DNA of 64,000 nucleotides from Alphaproteobacteria bacterium (GCA_021774735.1 JAJFIS010000029.1:88562-152561), one strand, 5' to 3'; positions 1 to 8,531 are shown, numbered from the stretch's first letter. Translations and numbers: made by a program. Notes: generated by a model from the letters alone, not told the origin.

Positions 1-1611
1 GTCCAGATCATTGTCACGACTATTTTCGCCGATGATCATGCCCTCATAGCAATCAACGCCAGCATCGACCATGATGATGCCACGGTTTTCTAAGTTAAAC
101 AGCGCATATGTCACGATTTTTCCACCTGCATTAGCAACGAGAACCCCACGTTGGCGGCCAGCGATCGGCCCTTTGTAGGCGTCATAACGATCATAGGAAC
201 GGTTCATGATGCCGGTACCCCGGGTGTCGGTCAAAAATTCACCGTGATAGCCGATGAGACCGCGAGCAGGCGCGTCAAAGGTCAGCCGGACTTTACCGCC
301 GCCAGAGGGCACCATGCCGGTTAATTCAGCTTTGCGCTTAGACATTTTCTCAACCACCACACCTTGGTACTCTTCGTCGACATCCACTTGCACCTCTTCA
401 AAGGGCTCCAGCTTTTTGCAATCTTCATCGAGCTTCATCACCACTTTCGGGCGGCTGATGGCCAGCTCAAAACCTTCGCGGCGCATGGTTTCGATCAAGA
501 CACCAAGCTGAAGTTCGCCCCGTCCCGCAACGTCAAACGAGTCCTTGCGGTCAGTTTCGTTAATTTCAATGGCAACATTACCTTCAGATTCGATCATTAA
601 ACGGTCACGGATCATCCGGCTAGTAACCTTGCTGCCATCGCGCCCAGCAAGTGGACTGTTATTCACTGAAAATGTCATCGAAAGGGTAGGCGGGTCCACT
701 GGTGTGGACTTTAAGGCCTCGGTAACAGCTTCATGGCAGAGCGTATCGGCCACCGTGGCTTTGTTCATACCAGCAATAGCGATAATATCACCCGCTTCGG
801 CTTCTTCCACCGGCACCCGGTCAAGGCCACGGAAGCTAAGCAGCTTAGAGATGCGGCCTGCCTCAACACTTTCGCCAATGCTGTTCAATGCTTTAATCGG
901 ATCGCCTACTTTTACGCGCCCACTTTGCACCCGGCCTGTTAGGACCCGGCCAAGGAAGTTATCGCGGTCAAGCATGGTTGCCAGCATCGAAAAGGGCTTT
1001 TCAATTAATCCATCTCGCACCGGCTGTGGCTCGGGCACATGCTCAAGCACTTGATCCAAAAGCGGGCCAAGGCCATCACGGGTATCGTCCAAATCATTCA
1101 CGGCCCAGCCATCACGGCCAGAGGCGAACATGGTTGGGAAGTCTAGCTGCTCGTCATTGGCATCAAGTGCGATGAATAAATCAAAACAAGCATCATGGGC
1201 TTTATCAGGGTCACCGTCGGGCTTATCAACTTTGTTGATCACCACGATGGGCTTCAGGCCGAGCGCCAAAGCTTTACTGGTGACAAATTTGGTTTGGGGC
1301 ATAGGGCCCTCAGCAGCATCCACCAGCAGAACAACACCGTCAACCATGCTCAAGATGCGCTCAACCTCGCCGCCGAAATCCGCGTGACCTGGCGTATCCA
1401 CTATATTAATCCGCGTGTTTTTCCAAACAACCGAAGTGCATTTTGCCAAAATTGTAATGCCGCGTTCGCGCTCTAAGTCACCGCTATCCATAGCGCGTTC
1501 TTCAACGCGTTGGTTTTCACGCACGGCACCAGACTGCTTGAATAGATTGTCCACAAGCGTGGTTTTGCCGTGATCAACGTGGGCGATAATGGCGATATTA
1601 CGGTGCTGCAT
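1..1611 (-). CDS. typA: Translational GTPase TypA/BipA (3' end beyond window)
   Basis: Ribosome-associated GTPase of the EF-G/LepA superfamily, acting in ribosome assembly and stress adaptation. The first 537 codons are present; the family is usually a little over 600 residues, so the end of the TypA-specific C-terminal domain lies outside the window. Visible motifs: G1 AHVDHGKTT near residues 10-18, the switch segment [15 protein letters not shown] (G3) and NKVD (G4), followed by the beta-barrel and EF-G-like domains. The ATG at 1611 is preceded by AAGGA on the minus strand, and the protein begins [15 protein letters not shown], as in other TypA proteins. It lies downstream of the Crp/Fnr gene on the same strand but has its own promoter (1684-1712) and a leader with a terminator-like hairpin. 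EF-G and LepA are excluded by the short distance from start to G1 and by overall similarity to TypA. Confidence 0.95.
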   Translation of the reverse strand, partial: MQHRNIAIIAHVDHGKTTLVDNLFKQSGAVRENQRVEERAMDSGDLERERGITILAKCTSVVWKNTRINIVDTPGHADFGGEVERILSMVDGVVLLVDAAEGPMPQTKFVTSKALALGLKPIVVINKVDKPDGDPDKAHDACFDLFIALDANDEQLDFPTMFASGRDGWAVNDLDDTRDGLGPLLDQVLEHVPEPQPVRDGLIEKPFSMLATMLDRDNFLGRVLTGRVQSGRVKVGDPIKALNSIGESVEAGRISKLLSFRGLDRVPVEEAEAGDIIAIAGMNKATVADTLCHEAVTEALKSTPVDPPTLSMTFSVNNSPLAGRDGSKVTSRMIRDRLMIESEGNVAIEINETDRKDSFDVAGRGELQLGVLIETMRREGFELAISRPKVVMKLDEDCKKLEPFEEVQVDVDEEYQGVVVEKMSKRKAELTGMVPSGGGKVRLTFDAPARGLIGYHGEFLTDTRGTGIMNRSYDRYDAYKGPIAGRQRGVLVANAGGKIVTYALFNLENRGIIMVDAGVDCYEGMIIGENSRDNDLD

Positions 1612-1631
1612 GATGCATCCTTACAAAACTA

Positions 1632-1666
1632 TAAAAAGGGCCCTGCAATATTATGCAAAGCCCCTT
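1632..1666 (-). terminator. Terminator-like hairpin in the typA leader
   Basis: On the minus strand an AAGGG arm and a TGCA segment pair with TGCA and CCCTT, with one mismatch and a bulge, and a run of five T follows. It could end transcription of the Crp/Fnr gene upstream. Because the predicted typA promoter lies upstream of it, it would also sit in the typA 5' leader, ending about 20 nt before the ATG. Its strength is uncertain because the stem is imperfect. Confidence 0.45.
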
Positions 1667-1683
1667 ACTGAAAACTTGGTCGG

Positions 1684-1712
1684 CTTATACGCCCCGTATT
1701 GGGCATGTGCAA
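1684..1712 (-). promoter_or_regulatory. Probable sigma-70 promoter of typA
   Basis: Read on the minus strand there is TTGCAC, exactly 17 bp, then TATAAG. This is close to the housekeeping consensus and points towards typA. Transcription would start near 1677, giving a leader of roughly 65 nt that includes the hairpin at 1632-1666. Confidence 0.55.
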
Positions 1713-1745
1713 GCCTTAAAGCTAGGTTATATAGGGTCTATAGGG

Positions 1746-2471
1746 CTAATGCCGAGCAATGTTACGAAGTGCGCCTTCATTAACGATTGAGATACAGCGA
1801 TTATGAGATTTTATAAAGCCTGCTGCGACCCATTCGCGCAGCTTAACATTCACTTTTGGGCGGCTGGCATTTATCATCATGGCGAGCTGCCTTTGGGGTA
1901 TGGGTTGGATGGTCTGACTGTCTGGGTCAATAGTATCAGGGTATACACTGGTTAGGTTAATTAAGGTTTTGGCTAACCTTGCTTCCAGTGAATGGATTGA
2001 GATTAATTCGGCATATTGCATGGCGCTGCGGACATTTTTACAAAGCAAATCAATGGTGCCGCTGAAAAGGGGGTTGTCTTTTTGCAGGATGCATAGGCCC
2101 TTGCGAGCAATGGACAACAGCTGCGTGTTGCCGAAGGCATAGCCATTCACATTATGGGGTTCACCGTCAAGACAGGGCACCAAACCAATAATATCACCGC
2201 TCGTTGCCCGCTCTATGATTGAAGTTCGCCCGGCCTCGGATAAAAAATTTAAAATAATTGTGCCTTCTTGGATAATGCTGAACTTCTTACAGGCGTCGCC
2301 ATGCTGAAAGATTATAGCGTTATGCGGGTAATTTGATTCAGACACATATGGCATTATTTCATGAAGCTGATGGTCTGGAATATCACGAAACATAGAGGAC
2401 TGACGCAACGCTTTTATCCGTCGATCTATGGGTTTCAGGTATGTTTGACTGGCGTTATTACTAAGACGCAC
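1746..2471 (-). CDS. Crp/Fnr family transcriptional regulator
   Basis: A 241-residue DNA-binding regulator. Residues about 20-140 form the cyclic-nucleotide-type sensor beta-barrel, followed by a long dimerisation helix. A winged helix-turn-helix lies at about 165-235, with RQLAMMINASRPKVNVKLRE as the DNA-recognition region. There is no N-terminal cysteine cluster, so an Fnr-like iron-sulfur sensor is unlikely; the effector cannot be told from sequence. It is divergent from an unrecognised two-gene unit at 2758-4405. A perfect 18-bp palindrome of the size and symmetry bound by this family lies between them (2594-2611), so control of that unit and of its own gene is a reasonable inference. The family call is firm; the target is not shown. 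Confidence 0.9.
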   Translation of the reverse strand: MRLSNNASQTYLKPIDRRIKALRQSSMFRDIPDHQLHEIMPYVSESNYPHNAIIFQHGDACKKFSIIQEGTIILNFLSEAGRTSIIERATSGDIIGLVPCLDGEPHNVNGYAFGNTQLLSIARKGLCILQKDNPLFSGTIDLLCKNVRSAMQYAELISIHSLEARLAKTLINLTSVYPDTIDPDSQTIQPIPQRQLAMMINASRPKVNVKLREWVAAGFIKSHNRCISIVNEGALRNIARH

Positions 2472-2593
2472 TTTGGTGCCCTCCGATAGTTGGTATCAGA
2501 CTGTAAGTGGACGATATAACACATTGTTCTATATTAATTATTTTATCTAAATCGTGGCATTCACTCTTGTATAACTTGCGCTGGTAATGTCAG

Positions 2594-2611
2594 TTGTTAC
2601 TTGGGTAACAA
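2594..2611. promoter_or_regulatory. Perfect palindrome, candidate Crp/Fnr-type operator
   Basis: TTGTTAC-TTGG-GTAACAA: two perfect 7-bp half sites around a 4-bp centre. It sits in the 286-bp divergent region between the Crp/Fnr gene and the unknown gene at 2758. Crp/Fnr dimers bind dyads of this size (TTGAT-N4-ATCAA for Fnr), and the outer TTG/CAA match that pattern, though the inner bases differ. I see no other dyad this clear in the gap, which is otherwise AT-rich. Binding is inferred. Confidence 0.5.
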
Positions 2612-2757
2612 TCTCAAAATAAACTTATAAATGCAAAAGAATAATATTTTAAAACTATGAATGTATCTTAGGGAACAGTCACAGTTGGTGCTTTGTGATT
2701 AGGTTTTTTTACGTTCTCCATTGAGAGGGCGCGACCTAAATTCAAAGGAGTATTACA

Positions 2758-3615
2758 ATGAGTGATTATCTTAATGAACAAGTCATGGATGCCCATACCT
2801 TCTTTAACGGTGATGTCTTCATGGAAGAAGCTGTTGCGACACCTGTACCGGCCAAAACCCCAACGATGTTCGAGCCAAAAGGCAATACAACGGGCTCTGT
2901 TATGCAATTTCTTGGGCAAATCCCTAGTGATGCAACCCCTGCTGAGAAAAAAGCCTTCGCAGCTTTGCTCAAAGATCAGCAATTTTATCTGCAATCTGGT
3001 TTAGGGTTGGTGACCGCATGGCTGACATCTCAATTTGGCCGCAGTGTGGATGAATGGGCAAACTATGCAAACTGGGATAATGGTGTAGGTCATTTGCCTT
3101 CAGAGTTTTATACGCCTATTGCGGGTAAAAAATATCACTTTGATGAGCATATGAAAGGTGTGTCTGTTGCCACTTCCTTCATTAAAATTCTTGTTGGATG
3201 GGCATCAGGGGCAGGGATAGCAACGGCATTCACTGGTTTTCTTGATGGTCTAGGCAAGCAAATCAGCGCCGGTGTGAAAACAAAAGACACGACCATGAAA
3301 ACCTACAATTTATCCTTCAGCTATCAACCTATTCAAGATGCAGCTGGGAATTGGCAACTGGTTTCAAAGGCTAAATATTATATGATCAGTTTTTCACAAA
3401 AAGAAAAAGTGGTCTATAGCAGTTGTGCGTCTGCTGAAGAGTTTGACTTTGTCTTTGACTATTACTCAGGCACCATCTTGCTTAACTGGGCGACGCTCGA
3501 TAATCCGGTTACCAAAGATGCCCGTAAAGCATGGGATGGGGTTATAAATCAGACAACGCGGGATGACGTGGAGAAGTCGAAGAACTTCTTCAGCCATAAT
3601 GCATCATCTGCCTAA
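2758..3615 (+). CDS. Unrecognised protein, first gene of a two-gene cassette
   Basis: A 285-residue protein with no signal peptide, preceded by AAAGGAG 7-8 nt before the ATG. I do not recognise it with confidence. A glycine-rich, fairly hydrophobic stretch lies at about 135-170 (LVGWASGAGIATAFTGF). After it comes a beta-rich region (about 180-240) containing the only cysteine, Cys223, then a helical tail. The length, the mixed helix/sheet pattern and a lone cysteine after a glycine-rich helix are loosely like the Erwinia virulence factor Evf, a cytosolic protein palmitoylated on a buried cysteine. I have no alignment to support that and hold it as a guess. It is followed after 85 bp by a second unknown gene on the same strand and is divergent from a Crp/Fnr regulator. 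Confidence 0.7.
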   Translation: MSDYLNEQVMDAHTFFNGDVFMEEAVATPVPAKTPTMFEPKGNTTGSVMQFLGQIPSDATPAEKKAFAALLKDQQFYLQSGLGLVTAWLTSQFGRSVDEWANYANWDNGVGHLPSEFYTPIAGKKYHFDEHMKGVSVATSFIKILVGWASGAGIATAFTGFLDGLGKQISAGVKTKDTTMKTYNLSFSYQPIQDAAGNWQLVSKAKYYMISFSQKEKVVYSSCASAEEFDFVFDYYSGTILLNWATLDNPVTKDARKAWDGVINQTTRDDVEKSKNFFSHNASSA

Positions 3616-3640
3616 TCAAACAGCTCAACCAACTGACCTG

Positions 3641-3666
3641 CCGTACCGCTTTTATTAGCGGTACGG
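3641..3666 (+). other. Perfect hairpin between the two cassette genes
   Basis: CCGTACCGCT and AGCGGTACGG form a perfect 10-bp stem with a 6-nt loop (TTTATT), 25 nt after the first cassette gene and 34 nt before the second. No T-run follows, so it is a poor intrinsic terminator. It could protect the 3' end of the first mRNA, set the ratio of the two products, or be a palindromic protein-binding site. Confidence 0.6.
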
Positions 3667-3700
3667 ATATGTTGCTGGTGAAAAATGAAAGGTAAGTCCC

Positions 3701-4405
3701 ATGACTTCCACGCCGACATCACAAAATGCTTTAATGATAAACTTATACCTTAGCCTGCAGCCTTCCCAAAAGGTTAACGCTGCTAATGGTCGTATAATGC
3801 AAATATTGCAAGATTATGCAGGTATCTATGACAATTACCTGACACAGCAACATGCACTTGGTTCTAATGTTGAGCGCCAAAAGGCTTTAGCTAATTTACC
3901 ATCCCTTATGCCTGAACAAGGTAAAGAAGGCACAGAAAATCAAGATATTCCCCTGGATGATCACAGCATTACCCAGTCTGCCAAGGTTCGGTCTTGGGTC
4001 GAAGGGATAACCAGCCCTTGGGCCTATGGATTGTCGTATGACTTAACAAAACCCCTGGCACCGTTTAGGAATGAAATTATTAAAGGGCTGGAAGCGAGTA
4101 AGATAATTTTTATTTTTGTAACTATTCTGCGGGTTTCGGATAAAACCGAAAGCAACCCTTCAGGAGATATTGAAGGTATCTTTGACACATACGCCTACAC
4201 CATCAGCTCGAGCCTTAAAAAGTCAGACATGCTGGACGACAAAACATTGTCGATTAAAATTGTCATGCAAACGCAAGGATATATGCTGGCTGGAGACGCT
4301 CAATCCATAGATAAAGCTTCGAAGCTAATCGCCGAACTGAAGAAAACCGGCGATTGGGGTGACATTAGAGCAAACCCAGATTTTATTGCTGTAAAATCTG
4401 GGTGA
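3701..4405 (+). CDS. Unrecognised protein, second gene of the cassette
   Basis: A 234-residue, mostly polar protein with no signal peptide and no family I can name. The ATG has AGGTAAG about 7 nt upstream. The N-terminal 60 residues look helical, a low-complexity polar linker lies at about 75-90, and one hydrophobic strand or helix (SKIIFIFVTILRV) lies near 130-145. The C-terminal third could be alpha/beta. Length and codon use look like a real gene, and it follows the 285-residue protein in the same orientation with only a hairpin between. That suggests co-expression, perhaps as partners. No catalytic motif is visible. Confidence 0.65.
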   Translation: MTSTPTSQNALMINLYLSLQPSQKVNAANGRIMQILQDYAGIYDNYLTQQHALGSNVERQKALANLPSLMPEQGKEGTENQDIPLDDHSITQSAKVRSWVEGITSPWAYGLSYDLTKPLAPFRNEIIKGLEASKIIFIFVTILRVSDKTESNPSGDIEGIFDTYAYTISSSLKKSDMLDDKTLSIKIVMQTQGYMLAGDAQSIDKASKLIAELKKTGDWGDIRANPDFIAVKSG

Positions 4406-4521
4406 TTATACCCAAAACTGCGAAAATGATGGCTTTTAATATGTCTTAAACGGCGTTAAGCTCCCTTCCCACACTGGCCACAAAGGTCGGGTGAGACTAA
4501 TAAATGATAGGGAGGACTTAT

Positions 4522-6603
4522 ATGTTTAAGAATATTTTAAAAGCGTCCGTGGCGGCATCGGTTTTGATGCTGGCTGGCTGCGGCCAAGAAGCCACAGACA
4601 CATCAACGGATGTCATTGCTGAAGCACCAGCTGCGAAAGCGGAACTGGGCAGCTTTGGTATTGACCTTACGGCGCGCAATGAAGCGGTGAAACCCGGCGA
4701 TGATTTCTTCAGTTATGCCAGTGGCACTTGGTACGACAACTATGTGTTGCCTGATGACAAAACCAGCTTTGGCGCTTTCAACGCTTTGCACGAGCGCAGC
4801 CAAGAGCAAGTGAAGGTAATCATTCAAGCCTTAGCCGAAAAAGGTGGAGAAGAGGGATCACCTGAGCAAATGGTTGGTGATTATTACGCCAGCTATATGG
4901 ATACAGCCACAGTGGACAGCAAAGGCATGGCACCTTTGATGCCGACACTCAAAGCAATCGCCGCCATTTCTGATATTGACGGCCTGACAGCAGCTCTAGG
5001 ACGTGCCGGACGTGATGATAGCCGCTCTCCAATCAGCGCGGGTCTTGGTATCAATCGTTTGGACCCAAGCAAATATCAGCTTGGTATAGGAACCGGCGGT
5101 CTTGGCTTGCCGGATAGGGATTATTACTTAGAGGAAGGTAACGAGCGCTTTGACAAAATTAAAGCCGCTTATTTGACCCATATCGCTGAAATGATGGCTC
5201 TTGCAGGTGTTGAGGATGGCGCTGCCAAGGCGGACGCCATTATGGCACTGGAGACCAAAATTGCAGGCCACTTGTGGCCGCGCGCTGAACGCCGCAACAG
5301 GGATAAAACCCTGAACCCCCACACGATGGCAGAGCTGAAAGAAAGCTTTTCTGGCTTGAACTGGGATGTATTTTTTGAAGCCACAGGCTATGACGTTAAT
5401 GAGCTGAATGTTTCTCACCCTAGTGCGATGACCCCACTTATTGCGCTCATATCGGGAGAAGACCTTGAAACATGGAAAGCCTATTTGACTTTCCATGCCA
5501 TTTCGGGCAATTCATTCTTGCTTTCAGACGAGATTTACCAAGCTAACTTTAAGTTTCGCGGCACGACCCTTAGCGGCCAGCCCAAGCCACGGGATCGTTG
5601 GAAGCGCGGGGTGTCCCTTCTTTCTGGTACCAACAGTTTAGGTGAAGCCATTGGCCAAGTGTATGTCAAAAAGCATTTCCCTGAGAGCGCCAAAGCACAA
5701 ATGGAAGAGCTTGTGGAAAACTTGCGTACTGCTATGGGTGAACGTATTGACAATCTTGAATGGATGGGCGACGAGACCAAGGCCAAAGCTCAAGAGAAGC
5801 TAGCGGCTTTTAACCCTAAAATTGCTTACCCGAACAAATGGCGTAGCTATGAAGGCTTAAACATTCAAAAAGGTGACCTATTTGGCAACTATAAGCGCGT
5901 GCAAGAATTTTTCCATGCTTTCGATGTTGCGCGGATAAACCGTGAAACGGACAAAGAAGAATGGTTCATGACACCGCAAACCGTGAATGCTTATTATAAT
6001 CCAGCCTTTAACGAGATCGTTTTCCCTGCGGCTATTTTGGGCGCACCTTTCTTTGACCCTGCGGCTGATGCTGCGGTTAACTACGGCGGTATCGGGGCGG
6101 TTATTGGCCACGAAATGGGCCACGGTTTTGATGATCAAGGTTCCAAGTCAGACGCAAACGGCGTTCAAACCAACTGGTGGACCGATGAAGACCGGGCCAA
6201 CTTTGAAGAGCGCACAACCATGTTGGTGGCGCAGTATAATGCCTATGAGCCCATTGACGGCACTCATGTTGACGGTAGTTTCACCCTCGGGGAAAATATC
6301 GGTGATGTTGGCGGCATTGCGATGGCGTACCATGCTTATAAGCTTAGCTTAAAAGGCGCGGAAGCCCCTATCATTGATGGTCTAACGGGCGATCAACGTT
6401 TCTTCCTAGCTTGGGCGCAGGTATGGCGGAGCAAAATGCGCGAGCAAGCCTTGTTGCAACGCTTAAAGTCTGACCCGCATTCACCTGCTAAATATCGCAC
6501 CATTGGTGGACCAAGAAATCATGATGCATGGTATGAAGCCTTCGACGTGCAGCCGGGTGATGCGATGTATTTAGCACCGGAAGAGCGCGTCCGCATCTGG
6601 TAA
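4522..6603 (+). CDS. M13 family zinc metallopeptidase, lipoprotein (neprilysin/PepO-like)
   Basis: A 693-residue periplasmic or surface endopeptidase that cleaves oligopeptides. The start at 4522 fits GGAGGA 5-6 nt upstream and gives a clean lipoprotein signal (SVLMLAGCGQ); an in-frame ATG 18 nt earlier lies before that site and is less likely. Family motifs in order: NAYYNPAFNEIVFPAAIL (substrate-binding NAYY), the zinc site HEMGH at about residues 530-534, and GENIGDVGG supplying the third zinc ligand. The C-terminal SDPHSPAKYR region is also typical. It stands alone, with a terminator right after the stop. Peptide scavenging would fit the amino-acid transporters elsewhere in the window. 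Confidence 0.95.
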   Translation: MFKNILKASVAASVLMLAGCGQEATDTSTDVIAEAPAAKAELGSFGIDLTARNEAVKPGDDFFSYASGTWYDNYVLPDDKTSFGAFNALHERSQEQVKVIIQALAEKGGEEGSPEQMVGDYYASYMDTATVDSKGMAPLMPTLKAIAAISDIDGLTAALGRAGRDDSRSPISAGLGINRLDPSKYQLGIGTGGLGLPDRDYYLEEGNERFDKIKAAYLTHIAEMMALAGVEDGAAKADAIMALETKIAGHLWPRAERRNRDKTLNPHTMAELKESFSGLNWDVFFEATGYDVNELNVSHPSAMTPLIALISGEDLETWKAYLTFHAISGNSFLLSDEIYQANFKFRGTTLSGQPKPRDRWKRGVSLLSGTNSLGEAIGQVYVKKHFPESAKAQMEELVENLRTAMGERIDNLEWMGDETKAKAQEKLAAFNPKIAYPNKWRSYEGLNIQKGDLFGNYKRVQEFFHAFDVARINRETDKEEWFMTPQTVNAYYNPAFNEIVFPAAILGAPFFDPAADAAVNYGGIGAVIGHEMGHGFDDQGSKSDANGVQTNWWTDEDRANFEERTTMLVAQYNAYEPIDGTHVDGSFTLGENIGDVGGIAMAYHAYKLSLKGAEAPIIDGLTGDQRFFLAWAQVWRSKMREQALLQRLKSDPHSPAKYRTIGGPRNHDAWYEAFDVQPGDAMYLAPEERVRIW

Positions 6604-6626
6604 AATAGGACTACAATAAATGATGG

Positions 6627-6654
6627 AAAAGGGGTTGCTTGCAGCCCCTTTTTT
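6627..6654 (+). terminator. Rho-independent terminator after the M13 peptidase
   Basis: AAAAGGGGTTGC and GCAGCCCCTTTT pair with one G-U wobble and are followed by further T residues, 24 nt after the peptidase stop codon. Confidence 0.8.
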
Positions 6655-6814
6655 CATGGCTGATTCGGGGAAAGTGAAGTTAGAAAAATTTTGCGCTATT
6701 TTCTTGCGCCATCACCAATAATATATTCTGAGACGTATGAATATTTATATTCATTTAAATCAAGTGGTTAGAGAATATTTATTGTTTCTCAAAAAGACGT
6801 GATAGAGCGTTTAC

Positions 6815-6842
6815 TTGAATTAAACTTTTGAAAGCTTATCTT
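6815..6842 (+). promoter_or_regulatory. Probable promoter of the small RNA
   Basis: TTGAAT, a 16-bp spacer, then TATCTT. This places the transcription start near 6849, just before the first hairpin of the sRNA. The region upstream (6655-6814) is AT-rich and holds no gene that I can see. Confidence 0.5.
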
Positions 6843-6848
6843 AATAAG

Positions 6849-6933
6849 GACAGGAGATTTCCTGTTTATGCCCCTTTGGGGGCGTTTCCTCCCTGAGCCT
6901 GGACCGCGTAGCAATACGTGGTCCCTTTTTTTT
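6849..6933 (+). ncRNA. Small RNA resembling the alpha-r8/MmgR family
   Basis: An 85-nt stand-alone transcription unit in the only gene-free gap over 300 bp (6604-6954). In order: a hairpin ACAGGA/TCCTGT (6850-6865), a hairpin GCCCC/GGGGC (6870-6883), the single-stranded core TTTCCTCCCT (6885-6894), and a strong terminator (stem 6901-6924, eight T to 6933). The core is, from memory, the invariant decamer of the alphaproteobacterial alpha-r8 sRNAs, whose Sinorhizobium member MmgR is about 77 nt and limits polyhydroxybutyrate accumulation. Size, layout and core agree. A CCTCCC loop is suited to pairing with ribosome binding sites of target mRNAs. Family assignment is by recall, not by covariance search; regulation here is unknown. 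Confidence 0.72.
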
Positions 6934-6954
6934 GGGCCTTCGTTAACTTTAGGA

Positions 6955-7863
6955 TTACTCAGCGGCAAGGGCCTTAGGTATCGTTAAGGCGTCTCTCAGG
7001 TTTAGGGTGAAGGACGATAGTCGCGCTTGAATCCCCTTGAAAGCGGGCAGGGGTTCCAGCCTGCGCTCACACATATATATGGCCCGGTTGACCTCCAGCT
7101 GAATGGCCTGCTGGCCTTGTCTAGGTTGGCCGTAATGGCGGGTGCAAAAGCCGCCGGCATAGGGTTGGTTACGTTCTGTTGTGAAACCTTCAGCCCTAAG
7201 CAGGTGTTCAACCAAATCACTGAAAGCAGGATCACAGCTTTTACCCCAACAATCCCCAATGACGATATCAGCCAGCGGCTGGGCGGGTTTCTGGTCCTTA
7301 GGGTTTGGGGCATTCGCCGATGGCATCGAATGGCAGTCTATTAGAATAGCCGTGCCAAAAGTCTCATTAGCCTCAGCCAATAACTGGTGCAATGCCGTGT
7401 GATAGGGATAGTAGATATGATTAAGGCGCGGCTTGATAACAGTGGCCAGCAAGCGATTGCGATAAATAGCCCGACCGGGCCCCACAACGCCGGGAATAAC
7501 GCCCAGTCCACTGCGGGCCTTGGGCGAAATGTCCAGCGAACCTTTGCGCAGTTTCGGCGTGAAGGACAGGGGGTTTAACTCATTCGCTGCCCGGCTGACA
7601 TCCACCCATGAGCGCGCATAGTTGGCGGCAATCAAAGGTGCGCCTTGGCTTGGTATTTTGCTAAATAAGCTATCCACAAAGCAGTCTTCAGCCCGGCGCA
7701 GCTCATGCCTGCTCAAGCGACTGGCTTCAATCATTGCTGGTGGGTAATAACTCCCGCTGTGGGGTGAGGCAAAAACCAGTGGTGAACGCAGCTCCTGTGG
7801 GGCAAACACCGTGAATGGCGCAGGCGGTGCCGAATGCTCTGATCTGTTTATTCCCTCTGTCAT
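6955..7863 (-). CDS. N-formylglutamate amidohydrolase family protein
   Basis: A 302-residue enzyme of the family that releases formate from N-formyl-L-glutamate, the last step of one histidine degradation route. Family features: LVFASPHSGSYYP near residues 29-41, the RAEDCFVDSLF segment, ARSWVDVSRAANELNP, ILIDCHSMPS and the late QLEVNRAIYM. No other hut genes are near, so the true substrate could be another N-formyl or N-acyl amino acid. It ends 22 bp from the end of the sRNA, which runs towards it on the opposite strand. The ATG at 7863 gives a normal family N-terminus. Confidence 0.88.
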   Translation of the reverse strand: MTEGINRSEHSAPPAPFTVFAPQELRSPLVFASPHSGSYYPPAMIEASRLSRHELRRAEDCFVDSLFSKIPSQGAPLIAANYARSWVDVSRAANELNPLSFTPKLRKGSLDISPKARSGLGVIPGVVGPGRAIYRNRLLATVIKPRLNHIYYPYHTALHQLLAEANETFGTAILIDCHSMPSANAPNPKDQKPAQPLADIVIGDCWGKSCDPAFSDLVEHLLRAEGFTTERNQPYAGGFCTRHYGQPRQGQQAIQLEVNRAIYMCERRLEPLPAFKGIQARLSSFTLNLRDALTIPKALAAE

Positions 7864-7967
7864 AAGCCAACTATAGCGGTTGGGCGCTTATGGGCCAAGG
7901 CTAAAGCGATGTTGGTGACTAAGAGGTATTCCTTGCTTTTTCACATAATCCTCTCAAAAATAGAACT

Positions 7968-8531
7968 ATGGAAAAAATCGCCACAAAACCTCAAAAGCAA
8001 ATCATGATTAAATTTTTGCTACTTGCCTTTCTACTGGTCGGCTATTTCGTCTATTTAAGCTTTAAATATGATCTGCTGACCGGCGGGGTGACGGCGCTGA
8101 TAACATGGAGCTTCTTTGTGCTCTGCACCCCGGTGGCGGACGCGGGCTTTCTGGTCGACTTTCCCTTGCGCCTGCTGTTTGGCATTCGCATGATAGTGTC
8201 AGAGATTGCCGTATGGGGCATCGCCATTTTGCTGAATGCCGTGGTTTTCTTCTATCACAGCGACTATTACCAAACCACTTTGATCACCAAATTGATGTAT
8301 CAAATTTTGGCGGAACCCTATCCTTACTGGGTCGTAATAATATTATCGGGCACGGGGACATTTCTCTCCATCCGCTTCGGCGATGAGATCATGGACGTTA
8401 TCCACCACCATGAGCGCGACTTTTTCCATTCGCACCAATTTAAGCATGAACTGGTGATGGTCGCCTTTTTCATTATGGTATTTTTTGGCTATTATAAACT
8501 CATCGCCTCACTGGGCATTGATCTGGGGTGA
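7968..8531 (+). CDS. Conserved integral membrane protein of unknown function
   Basis: A 187-residue protein with four or five predicted membrane helices (about 13-30, 38-55, 68-90, 115-132, 155-175). A histidine-rich loop, DVIHHHERDFFHSHQFKHE (about 144-162), lies between the last two. Charged and histidine residues next to the membrane could bind a metal, but I know of no proof. The start lacks a clear Shine-Dalgarno sequence; an in-frame ATG at 8004 is possible. It stands between divergent and unrelated genes with no operon partner. Confidence 0.75.
   Translation: MEKIATKPQKQIMIKFLLLAFLLVGYFVYLSFKYDLLTGGVTALITWSFFVLCTPVADAGFLVDFPLRLLFGIRMIVSEIAVWGIAILLNAVVFFYHSDYYQTTLITKLMYQILAEPYPYWVVIILSGTGTFLSIRFGDEIMDVIHHHERDFFHSHQFKHELVMVAFFIMVFFGYYKLIASLGIDLG

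Noticed and set aside
254..1476. Several plus-strand reading frames across the first 1.5 kb
   Set aside because: They are antisense to typA, whose motifs are complete on the minus strand.
2668..2994. A 108-codon minus-strand frame overlapping the first cassette gene
   Set aside because: No ribosome site or family signal; the plus-strand gene has a good ribosome site and coherent protein composition.
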